This document shows positions 7,798-14,162 of a stretch of DNA of 29,749 nt, in pieces. A program made the translations under genes and the position numbers. The stretch is from JALYGK01 sp036259835 (lineage in GTDB: Bacteria; Actinomycetota; UBA4738): the NCBI GenBank assembly GCA_036259835.1, contig DATABA010000134.1, positions 1 through 29,749 on the forward strand, written 5' to 3'. Position 1 is the first letter of the stretch, and every line of letters starts with the position of its first letter. The notes below the pieces were generated by a model. That model saw only the letters and a program-made list of their open reading frames with translations, was not told where the DNA came from and made no database searches.

Positions 7798-8877
7798 TTA
7801 CCGGAGCGCTTCGGTGATGCGGGCCCCTCCGAGCACCTCGTTTCGGCGGTAGAAGACGACGCTCTGGCCGGGCGCTACGGCTCGTTGCGGGGCACGAAAC
7901 TCCACACGGACCCTGTCTTGATCCACGGCTTCGATGACGGCGGGGACGTCATCTCCCCGGTAGCGGATCCGTACGTCGGCCTCGAACGGACCATCGGCCG
8001 AAGGGTCGCCACCCACCCAATGGACGCGGTCTGCCACGAGCCCCCGCCGCGCCAGCAGCTCGCCTGGGCCGACCACGATGCGATTGCGGTCCCGGTCAAC
8101 ATCCACGACATAGGCGCGCTCACCGGTCGAGACGCCGACCCCACGACGCTGGCCGATCGTGAACCGAAAGGTTCCATCGTGAGCGCCAAGGGCACGGCCG
8201 CCCGAGTCTTCGACGGTTCCGGCCCGTACCAAATCCGGGGCGTGCCGCTCGAGGAAGGCTCCATGGTCGGCGCCGGGAACGAAGCAGACCTCCTGCGAAT
8301 CGGGCTTCGAGGCGACGGGCAGCCCCAGGCGCTCGGCATGCGCGCGAGTCTCTGCCTTGGTCTGCCCTCCCACTGGGAAGAGGGACCGGGCGATCTCTTC
8401 CTGGCCCAGCATGTGGAGCATGTACGACTGGTCCTTGCCTCGATCGAGTCCCCGACCCAAATGCCAGGTTCCCCGCTCGTCCAGCCACGTCCTCACGTAG
8501 TGGCCGGTGGCGACGAAGTCGAAGCCGAGCGCGTCTGCTCGGGCGCGGAACGCTCCGAACTTGATGTGCTCGTTGCAGCGCGCACACGGATTCGGGGTCC
8601 TCCCGTCTCGATGCTCCGAGAAGAAATCCGACAGTACGGTTCTTTCGAACTCAGCGCTCATGTCGACGATCTCGAAATCGAAGCCGATCGTGTCGGCAAC
8701 GGCCCGGGCGTCGCTTTCTGCTTGCGGTCCGCAGCAGCCGTGATCAACCCCATCGAGATGAACCAGCTTGAGGTGGGAGCCCAGCACGCGGTAGCCGCAC
8801 TCGTGAAGCAACGCGGCGGAAACCGAGGAGTCGACTCCCCCGCTCATGGCGACGAGTACAGACGGTTTCTGGGTCAC
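7798..8877 (-). CDS. mnmA: tRNA-specific 2-thiouridylase MnmA
   Basis: 359 residues. The PP-loop SGGVDSSV is at 12-19, the catalytic nucleophile Cys101 is in NPCARCNEHIKFG and the second redox Cys198 is in DSQEVCFVP; GKDQSYMLHMLGQ at about 147-159 is the tRNA-binding region. The enzyme adenylates and then thiolates U34 in the wobble position of Lys, Glu and Gln tRNAs using persulfide sulfur from a cysteine desulfurase, which is not in this window. The start is GTG at 8877. There is no ribosome binding site; instead a TAGCCT -10 box ends 6 bases before GTG, which fits a leaderless transcript. It is followed by ligA. Confidence 0.97.
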   Translation of the reverse strand: MTQKPSVLVAMSGGVDSSVSAALLHECGYRVLGSHLKLVHLDGVDHGCCGPQAESDARAVADTIGFDFEIVDMSAEFERTVLSDFFSEHRDGRTPNPCARCNEHIKFGAFRARADALGFDFVATGHYVRTWLDERGTWHLGRGLDRGKDQSYMLHMLGQEEIARSLFPVGGQTKAETRAHAERLGLPVASKPDSQEVCFVPGADHGAFLERHAPDLVRAGTVEDSGGRALGAHDGTFRFTIGQRRGVGVSTGERAYVVDVDRDRNRIVVGPGELLARRGLVADRVHWVGGDPSADGPFEADVRIRYRGDDVPAVIEAVDQDRVRVEFRAPQRAVAPGQSVVFYRRNEVLGGARITEALR

Positions 8878-8883
8878 GCTTCG

Positions 8884-8893
8884 AGGCTAGCAT
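8884..8893. promoter_or_regulatory. Overlapping back-to-back -10 boxes (mnmA / small protein)
   Basis: The decamer AGGCTAGCAT contains TAGCCT on the minus strand (8884-8889) and TAGCAT on the plus strand (8888-8893), sharing the palindromic core GCTAGC. The minus box is 6 bases from the mnmA GTG; the plus box is 26 bases before the GTG at 8920, which has its own ribosome binding site. One site may therefore drive both directions. Confidence 0.45.
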
Positions 8894-8919
8894 CCGCCCC
8901 TCTCTGCAAGGATGAGGCC

Positions 8920-9156
8920 GTGAGCGAGAGACGCGAGAACATCACCACCGTCCACCTCGGGCAATACACCCGTGAGACCGCCAACGAGATCGCAGGAGAG
9001 CTCGAGGCCGCCGGCATCGTGTGGTGGTACAAGGAGCCCGGCTACCTCAGTCAGATCTGGGAATTCGGTGTGCGGTTGTTCGTCGATCGCGCCCGCCTCG
9101 ATGAAGCGCGCTCGATCGCGGACCGAATCACCGCAGAACGCAACCCTTCCGCTTAA
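8920..9156 (+). CDS. Small conserved-looking protein, unknown function
   Basis: 78 residues from GTG 8920; AGGATGAGG is 3-11 bases upstream, and an ATG at 8912 reads into a stop at once. The protein alternates strand and helix: TTVHLGQYTRETANEIAGELEAAGIVWWYKEPGYLSQIWEFGVRLFVD then a basic helix ARLDEARSIADRI. The order beta-alpha-beta-beta-alpha and the phrase 'LFVDRARLDEARSIAD' resemble the small ferredoxin-like DUF2007 / signal-transducing-protein type domains, in which the last helix packs on a sheet. I cannot assign a function. It diverges from mnmA across a shared promoter and ends before a 119-base non-coding gap (9157-9275) in which I see no strong terminator. Confidence 0.75.
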   Translation: MSERRENITTVHLGQYTRETANEIAGELEAAGIVWWYKEPGYLSQIWEFGVRLFVDRARLDEARSIADRITAERNPSA

Positions 9157-9275
9157 GCCGGGACGAGGAACCCTTCAGTTCCGAACGCCGATTGACCCAA
9201 TTTTCGGTGTTGCGGGCAATCCCCATGTGGACCTGCTTTTGGCCGCACAGTGGGGCGTCGCGGGGACGAGGCCAA

Positions 9276-9866
9276 TCAGCTCCTGCGAGTTCTGACTACC
9301 CTCGCCGGGTTCCCGGCGGCGACCGAGTAGGGCGCCACGTCCCTGGGAACGACCGCATTCGCGCCGATCACGGAGCCGCGTCCCACAGTCACTCCACGCA
9401 TGATCGACGCCTTCTCCCCGATCCAGCAGTCCTTCTCGATCCGCACCGGCGTCGTCGCGATTCCCTGCCTTCGAATCGGGACCGACGGGTCGCCGAAGCG
9501 ATGGTCGAAGTCTCCGATGTAGACGCGATCGGCGAGGATGCAGTCGTCGCCGATCTCGACGTCCAGGTAGCAATTGATGGTGTCGTCCGATCCAAACACC
9601 ACCCTGTCGCCGATCCGAAGGAAACCCTCGTGGGATCGGATGGCGGTTCTCCTTCCGACGTGAACCCAGCGTCCGAGCTCCATGCGGGCCAGGCCGCGCC
9701 GGCAGTGCACCTCCGACCCGGGTTCGAGGAAGACGAAACCGCGCGTGACGATGTGGCGATTACGGACTTTGAAGACCCACAGGTACTTCAGCGCGAGCAC
9801 CCAGTACCTCGGCTGGTACAGGCGCCTGTCCCGGACGAACCGCAGCCACCGAACTACGCGGCTCAT
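9276..9866 (-). CDS. Acyltransferase of the left-handed beta-helix (hexapeptide repeat) family
   Basis: 196 residues. From about residue 45 the sequence is built of imperfect hexapeptide turns ([LIV]-G-x4), e.g. MELGRWVHVGRRTAIRSHEGFLRIGDRVVFGSDDTIN, VEIGDDCILADRVYIGDFDHRF, then VRIEKDCWIGEKASIMRGVTVGRGSVIGANAVVPRDVAPYSVAAGNPARVV, the classic C-terminal end of WbbJ/CysE/Maa-type acetyltransferases. His in GDFDHRF is placed like the catalytic His of the family. It would transfer an acetyl or other acyl group from acyl-CoA to a sugar or related hydroxyl. ATG 9866 overlaps the methyltransferase stop (ATGA), so it is the last gene of the echA-methyltransferase-acyltransferase operon. Substrate unknown; a surface sugar is plausible. 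Confidence 0.9.
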   Translation of the reverse strand: MSRVVRWLRFVRDRRLYQPRYWVLALKYLWVFKVRNRHIVTRGFVFLEPGSEVHCRRGLARMELGRWVHVGRRTAIRSHEGFLRIGDRVVFGSDDTINCYLDVEIGDDCILADRVYIGDFDHRFGDPSVPIRRQGIATTPVRIEKDCWIGEKASIMRGVTVGRGSVIGANAVVPRDVAPYSVAAGNPARVVRTRRS

Positions 9867-10765
9867 TCACCCTTCTCTCCATACAGCAGGACGTTGTAGA
9901 AGACGTCCTTCGGCAGCCATCGGTACAGCCGGCGGTCGATGGCCGACAGCCCGACCCAGGTCCGATAGGCCGCCCGAGCCCACCGCCGCCCGAGAAGACC
10001 CGAAGGGACCTCGGCTTCGACGGTTCGGACCGTCCACCCAACGAGCGAAGAAAGAAGCTCTTCCGTTTCCACTCGGACGTCGCCGAATCCGGCTCGCTCC
10101 GCCATCGCCGCCGCCTGGGCGGGCACGAACGTGTGGAGGTCCACGCTCCACTCCAGTTCACGGAGAATCCGGTCTTCCTTGCCGTCCGAATCGACCGCCG
10201 GCTTCCGGACAGGCGGTATGAACCGCGCCGCCGTTCTCATCGCCGTGCTGGTGATTTGCCCCGCCGCCCTCGCCATGCGGTCACCCAGGCGGCTCGGTTC
10301 CCCGAGAATCCACACCGCCCCTCCGGGACGGAGGACGCGATGGATCTCTCGAAGCGCCGCCTCGGGTTCGGGAAGGTGGTGTAACACAGCATGTCCGACG
10401 ACAAGATCGAACTCGCCATCCTCGTATGGGAGTCGTTCCGCGTCCGCCACTCGCAGGTTCAGGTCGCACCCCACCCGGCGTGCGCTCTCCGCACAGACCT
10501 CGAGCATGCCCGCCGAGATGTCGCAGGCATACGCCTCCTCGACGTACCCCGCCAACCACAAGTTCAGGATCAAGAACCCGGTGCCGCATCCGACCTCTAG
10601 GACCCGTCCGTACCTCTGTCGCGGCAGCATCCAGACCGCCCGATCACGGACATAGCGCGTCGAACGCGGCTCGAAGGAGATCGCCCACTTCGTGTCGTAG
10701 GCCTTCGCGGCGGCGTCGTGGTACAGGACGTTCGCCTGCTTCGGATCGAGTTCCTCGAGATTCAC
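9863..10765 (-). CDS. SAM-dependent methyltransferase (class I)
   Basis: About 300 residues from GTG 10765. Motif I VLEVGCGTGFLILNLW, motif II-like CDISAGMLEVC, DAERLPYEDGEFDLVVGHAVLHHLPEPEAALREIHRVLRPGG (motifs II-III of the UbiE/Methyltransf_11 group) are clear. The C-terminal third (about 190-300) is a basic, helical extension that ends in RLYRWLPKDVFYNVLLYGEKGE and may hold substrate or membrane. The start is not certain: the frame stays open far upstream, but that stretch lies inside echA, and GTG 10765 is the first start after the echA stop (35 bases downstream) that keeps the whole fold. Ribosome binding site is weak. Substrate not recognisable. Confidence 0.88.
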   Translation of the reverse strand: MNLEELDPKQANVLYHDAAAKAYDTKWAISFEPRSTRYVRDRAVWMLPRQRYGRVLEVGCGTGFLILNLWLAGYVEEAYACDISAGMLEVCAESARRVGCDLNLRVADAERLPYEDGEFDLVVGHAVLHHLPEPEAALREIHRVLRPGGAVWILGEPSRLGDRMARAAGQITSTAMRTAARFIPPVRKPAVDSDGKEDRILRELEWSVDLHTFVPAQAAAMAERAGFGDVRVETEELLSSLVGWTVRTVEAEVPSGLLGRRWARAAYRTWVGLSAIDRRLYRWLPKDVFYNVLLYGEKGE

Positions 10766-10799
10766 GAGTAGGTCCCGGGCGCGATGCGATGAGCGCCCT

Positions 10800-11579
10800 C
10801 TATCGGCCGACGAACGTGGCCTTTCCGGGTCCCTGCTCCAGAAGCGACCGCATCCCGAGCTTCTGGTCCTCGGTGGCGAACAGCCCGGCGAATGCCTCGC
10901 GCTCCAGCAGCAGCCCCGACCGAAAGTCGGTGCGCTCTCCGGACGTGATGGCCATCTTCGCCGCTCGAAGCGCGACGACCGGTCCGCCCGCATAGCGCTT
11001 CGCGGCCTGAACCGCCTCGGCGTGCACCGAGTCGGCCGGGAAAACTGCGTCCACCAGACCGATTCGCTCGGCCTCCTCCGCTTTCACGTGGCGGCCCGAA
11101 TAGATCAGGTCCTTCGCCCGGGCCGGACCGATCAGCCGCGGAAGCCGCTGGGTCCCTCCTGCGCCAGGGATGATCCCCAGCTGGATCTCCGGCTGGCCGA
11201 TCCGGGCATCTTCGGCGGCGAAGCGGAAGTCCGCACACATGGCGAGCTCACATCCGCCCCCGAGGGCGTACCCGTTGATCGCCGCGATGGTGACTTTGGG
11301 GATCTCCTCCACCAGGTTGAACGTCTCCTGTAGCTCCGTGATCATCGGCGTCACTTCATTGGGGGCCATGTCGACCATCATCTTCACGTCGGCGCCCGCC
11401 GCGAAGATCTTCTCCCCTCCCCACAGCACCACCGCCTTCACGTCGTCACGGACCGACGCTTCCCGCGCCACGTCGCGAAGGTCGCGGGTCAATTCCTCGT
11501 TGATGGCGTTCATGGGGGGCCGGTCCAGCCGGATGGTGCCCACACCGTCTTCGACCTCGAGCCGGACCATCTCTCCCAT
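10800..11579 (-). CDS. Enoyl-CoA hydratase/isomerase family protein
   Basis: 259 residues, crotonase fold. The oxyanion hole is formed by the FAAGADVK (59-66) and ALGGGCELAM (105-114) segments; the two catalytic glutamates of true enoyl-CoA hydratases are both present, Glu111 and Glu131 (PEIQLGIIPGAGGTQRL). It should hydrate trans-2-enoyl-CoA to 3-hydroxyacyl-CoA in fatty acid or amino acid breakdown. The C-terminus LLEQGPGKATFVGR is the normal end. ATG 11579 has a strong AGGAGGG ribosome binding site 5 bases upstream and a TAGACT -10 box at 11624-11629. It heads an operon with a methyltransferase and an acyltransferase, an unusual partnership for a beta-oxidation enzyme. Confidence 0.95.
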   Translation of the reverse strand: MGEMVRLEVEDGVGTIRLDRPPMNAINEELTRDLRDVAREASVRDDVKAVVLWGGEKIFAAGADVKMMVDMAPNEVTPMITELQETFNLVEEIPKVTIAAINGYALGGGCELAMCADFRFAAEDARIGQPEIQLGIIPGAGGTQRLPRLIGPARAKDLIYSGRHVKAEEAERIGLVDAVFPADSVHAEAVQAAKRYAGGPVVALRAAKMAITSGERTDFRSGLLLEREAFAGLFATEDQKLGMRSLLEQGPGKATFVGR

Positions 11580-11623
11580 GGGGACCCTCCTTTGGCGACA
11601 GGACTGGGCGACACGACCGGGTC

Positions 11624-11629
11624 AGTCTA
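11624..11629 (-). promoter_or_regulatory. Candidate -10 box for the enoyl-CoA hydratase operon
   Basis: TAGACT on the minus strand, 45 bases before the ATG. This leaves a leader of about 35-38 bases containing the AGGAGGG ribosome binding site. No clear -35. Confidence 0.4.
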
Positions 11630-11689
11630 TTCGCGTCCCGATCCGTCTCTCCGCCGGGACACCGGCCGGCATCAATGTAGATTTTTGGC

Positions 11690-11827
11690 CTGTGGAAGGT
11701 TTGCGCGGACGAAGAAGGGGCATCGTTGGGTCGACGGGCGGTTCGCCGGACCTCCGAACCCCCCCTCGCATCGACGACCGTCCGCTGTGAAGAGGAGCCG
11801 TCTCCGAAGGGAGACGGCTCCTTTTCT
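11690..11827 (+). ncRNA. Structured leader or small RNA upstream of the SDR gene
   Basis: A plus-strand TAGATT -10 box at 11678-11683 would start transcription near 11690. The following 100 bases contain nested pairs: GCGGAC (11705-11710) with GTCCGC (11780-11785), GGTCG (11729-11733) with CGACC (11775-11779), and GGTTCG (11740-11745) with CGAACC (11755-11760). They are followed at once by a strong terminator. No plus-strand gene lies upstream, so the terminator must serve this short transcript: either a ~138-nt small RNA or a cis-acting attenuator for the SDR-transporter genes that start at 11864. I recognise no known riboswitch motif. The coordinates of the 5' end are inferred from the -10 box. 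Confidence 0.5.
11794..11827 (+). terminator. Rho-independent terminator
   Basis: Perfect 12-bp stem GGAGCCGTCTCC (11794-11805) / GGAGACGGCTCC (11810-11821), GAAG loop, then TTTTCT. On the minus strand there is no matching T-run, so it acts on plus-strand transcripts. It lies 36 bases before the SDR start codon. Confidence 0.85.
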
Positions 11828-11863
11828 GCGTTGTAGGCCCGAATACATCCCCGGGAGGGCGGC

Positions 11864-12646
11864 GTGGATCTCGGCATCCGAGGCAAGAGGGCAATCGTCA
11901 CCGGCGCCTCGAAGGGTCTTGGGTTCGCCATAGCCAGCGAGCTGGCCGGCGAGGGGGTGTCTCTCGCCATTTGCGCTCGCAACCAAGACGAGCTCTTCGA
12001 TGCACGTGACCGGCTGGCCGACCGGGGCGTCGATATCCATGCGCAGCCGGCCGACGTCACGGTTCCCGAGCAAGTCAAGGACTTCGTGGCCCGGGCGGCC
12101 GACGCCCTGGGCGGCGTCGACATCCTGGTCAACAACGCCGGGCGCGCCTATCCCGGCAACTTCGACGCGCTCACCGACCAGAACTGGCAGGACGACATCA
12201 ACGTCAAGCAGTTCTCGATGATCCGGTTCACGCGAGAGGTCCTCCCGCACATGCGGGCCCGCAGAGGCGGGAGGATCGTAAACATCAACGCGGTCCTCGG
12301 TCGGTCGCCCGACCCGACCCTCTTCGCCACCAGTGTGAACCGGGCCGCGTGTATCTCACTCACCAAGACGCTGGCCATCCACCTGGCCCCGGAGAACATC
12401 TTGGTGAACAGCGTGAACATCGGCTCGGTGCTCACGCCGAACTGGCAGAACATTCATCGCAAGCAAGCACCGGACCTACCTGAAGAAGAGTTCTACCGGC
12501 GAGTGGCGGAGAATCAGATTCCGATGCGCCGGTTCGGCAAACCCGAAGAGGTGGCCGGAATCGTGGCGTTCCTCGTCAGCGAGCGAGCCACGTTCATCAC
12601 GGGGGCCTCGATCGATGTCGCGGGCGGAGCGGGGAGGCACATCTGA
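11864..12646 (+). CDS. Short-chain dehydrogenase/reductase with degenerate active site
   Basis: 260 residues from GTG 11864, with GGGAGGG 5 bases upstream. The Rossmann part is intact: TGASKGLG (13-20) for NAD(P) binding, ICARN after strand 2, and LVNNAG (88-93). The catalytic positions are not: the Ser that follows IVNI is replaced (IVNINAVLG, Asn142-Ala143), and the Y-x3-K pair aligned through ISLTKTLA reads Thr156-S-V-N-Arg160. The C-terminus has the usual RFGKPEEVAGIVAFLVSERATFITGASIDVAGG. It may be an unusual SDR subgroup, a non-catalytic binder of NAD(P), or an enzyme with other acid-base residues. It is preceded by a structured leader with a terminator and shares a CTGA overlap with the metal transporter downstream. 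Confidence 0.88.
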   Translation: MDLGIRGKRAIVTGASKGLGFAIASELAGEGVSLAICARNQDELFDARDRLADRGVDIHAQPADVTVPEQVKDFVARAADALGGVDILVNNAGRAYPGNFDALTDQNWQDDINVKQFSMIRFTREVLPHMRARRGGRIVNINAVLGRSPDPTLFATSVNRAACISLTKTLAIHLAPENILVNSVNIGSVLTPNWQNIHRKQAPDLPEEEFYRRVAENQIPMRRFGKPEEVAGIVAFLVSERATFITGASIDVAGGAGRHI

Positions 12647-13527
12647 TCGCGCAGGCGGCCCGGGAGGGCCTCGGATTCGGACTCGTCGTTGCGGCGTTCT
12701 GGTTCGGGTTCCGTCACGGGATCGACTGGGACCACATCGCCGCCATCACCGACATCACCAGCTCGCAGGAGGAGAGACGGAAGGGCGTCGTTTTCGCCAC
12801 GCTGTACGCCCTGGGTCACGCCCTGGTGGTCCTGGCGCTCGGCATCCTGGCCATCCTTGCGGGAGACCGACTTCCCTCGAATGTGGACGCGATCATGGGC
12901 CGCGTGGTCGGCGTCACGCTCCTCGTGCTCGGCGTGTACGTCCTCGTCTCACTCCTGAAGCACGGCCGGGACTTTCGGCTTCGCAGTCGCTGGATGCTCG
13001 TCTTCGCCGGAGTGCGAAAGGGCGCAAGGTGGGTCCGGGAGAGAGTGGGCGGTGGCCACACCGAACTTGCTCCGGCAAGGGACGCGGACCTCTCCGAGGA
13101 AATCGAAGGCGAATCCGTCTCGGCGCACGACTGGCACCACGGTCACCACGGGCAGCCTGGCCACCATCACCACGCCGCTCCGGAACGCGATGACGTCTTC
13201 CAGAACTACACGCGAATGACGTCGTTCGGCGTCGGGATGATCCACGGCGTCGGGGCGGAGACGCCGACCCAGGTGCTGATCTTCCTCACCGCCGCCGGCG
13301 CCGGCGGCCGAGCGGCTGGAATCGCGGTGCTCGTCGCGTTCATCATCGGGCTGCTCGGCTCGAACTCGCTGATCGCCGTGGGATCGGCGTGGGGATTCCT
13401 CAGAGCGTCGACAAACTTCCCGCTCTACGCAACGGTGGCCGTGCTGACCGCCGTCTTCAGCCTGATTCTGGGATCGCTGTTCGTACTCGGCAAGGAATCG
13501 GTGCTTCCGGCGATCTTCGGAGGGTGA
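12643..13527 (+). CDS. NicO/NiCoT-type nickel-cobalt transporter, apparent CTG start
   Basis: About 294 residues, roughly six to eight membrane helices. The family signature H-x4-D-H is present in RHGIDWDHIAAITD (His25, Asp30, His31), followed by the second signature YALGHALVVLALG. A loop after the third helix is rich in metal ligands: nine His within about 17 residues (AHDWHHGHHGQPGHHHH). GVGMIHGVGAETPTQVLIF is also typical. The usual start codons are absent: the first in-frame GTG (12826) would remove helix 1 and the signature. The only candidate upstream is CTG at 12643, five bases after GGGGAGG and overlapping the SDR stop as CTGA. The protein should move Ni2+ or Co2+ across the membrane; direction is not known. 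Cobalt supply would suit the B12 mutase nearby, but that link is inference. Confidence 0.85.
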   Translation: MIAQAAREGLGFGLVVAAFWFGFRHGIDWDHIAAITDITSSQEERRKGVVFATLYALGHALVVLALGILAILAGDRLPSNVDAIMGRVVGVTLLVLGVYVLVSLLKHGRDFRLRSRWMLVFAGVRKGARWVRERVGGGHTELAPARDADLSEEIEGESVSAHDWHHGHHGQPGHHHHAAPERDDVFQNYTRMTSFGVGMIHGVGAETPTQVLIFLTAAGAGGRAAGIAVLVAFIIGLLGSNSLIAVGSAWGFLRASTNFPLYATVAVLTAVFSLILGSLFVLGKESVLPAIFGG

Positions 13528-13540
13528 GTCCGAGGGCAGA

Positions 13541-14023
13541 TCAGCCCGGCGTCAGGAACCGCCACTCCTCGTCATCCGGCTGGTCGACATCGACACCGAC
13601 GCAGATCGTGCCGATCGTCTCGCCGTCCGCATCCCGCAGTGGAGCGACCTGCGCGTGGAAGACGCGATCTCCCCATAGCATGCGGTAGGTCGCGGTCACG
13701 CCACCGAGGGCGCGCCGGTGGGCGTCAATGGTCGCAGAGGCGTTTTCGTGAAAGAAGTCGTGAAGGCTGGCACCCACGATCTGGTTCGGCCCCAGTCCAA
13801 CATTGCTCAGTGCGGCGCCCACGGCCGAGGTGAACGTCAGGTTTTCGTTCGTCGTCCATATCACCGCCGGAAGCTGGTCCACCAGGACGCGAACCGAATC
13901 GAACGTCGGGCGTACCGAAATCGAAAGGCCAGATTCGACCACACGGGTGGTATCGGTTTCCGTCCGTCCGCGGGCGGTTCGGCCGGCAGCGTACGTCACT
14001 CCTCGAAGGTCCCACTGCTTCAT
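13541..14023 (-). CDS. Single PAS-domain protein
   Basis: 160 residues. From about residue 40 a PAS fold is visible: VRVLVDQLPAVIWTTNENLTFTSAVGAALSNVG, then GASLHDFFHENASATIDAHRRALGGVTATYRMLWGDRVFHAQVAPLRDADGETIGTICVGVDV, the normal PAS core ending in the conserved 'D-x-x-G-x-x-x-G' hairpin. No output domain follows, so it may be a stand-alone sensor or adaptor acting on another protein. The first 35 residues are polar and basic. ATG 14023 has GGGGA about 7 bases upstream, and TACCGT (14050-14055) may be its -10 box. It converges on the transporter gene with 13 bases between them and lies 139 bases downstream of the mutase gene; that gap has a small CCCC/GGGG hairpin but no T-run. Confidence 0.85.
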   Translation of the reverse strand: MKQWDLRGVTYAAGRTARGRTETDTTRVVESGLSISVRPTFDSVRVLVDQLPAVIWTTNENLTFTSAVGAALSNVGLGPNQIVGASLHDFFHENASATIDAHRRALGGVTATYRMLWGDRVFHAQVAPLRDADGETIGTICVGVDVDQPDDEEWRFLTPG

Positions 14024-14162
14024 CTCTCGTCCCCTTTCGTAGGGACCTCACGGTAGAGAAGAGAGCGGTCGATTGAATCCGTCTCTCGGGGCATTTCCAC
14101 GTACCCCAAGAAGGGGAGGCCGAAAGACGCAGACGGGTCGAGAGCGGGCTACAGAAGCCGAA

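Noticed and set aside
11794..11827. Terminator of the enoyl-CoA hydratase operon
   Set aside because: The operon runs the other way and starts at 11579; the T-run is on the plus strand only.
13100..13190. His-rich stretch as a separate small metal-binding protein
   Set aside because: It lies in frame inside the NicO/NiCoT protein as a loop between membrane helices.
12826..13527. GTG 12826 as start of the transporter
   Set aside because: It would remove helix 1 and the H-x4-D-H signature and has no ribosome binding site; CTG 12643 has both.
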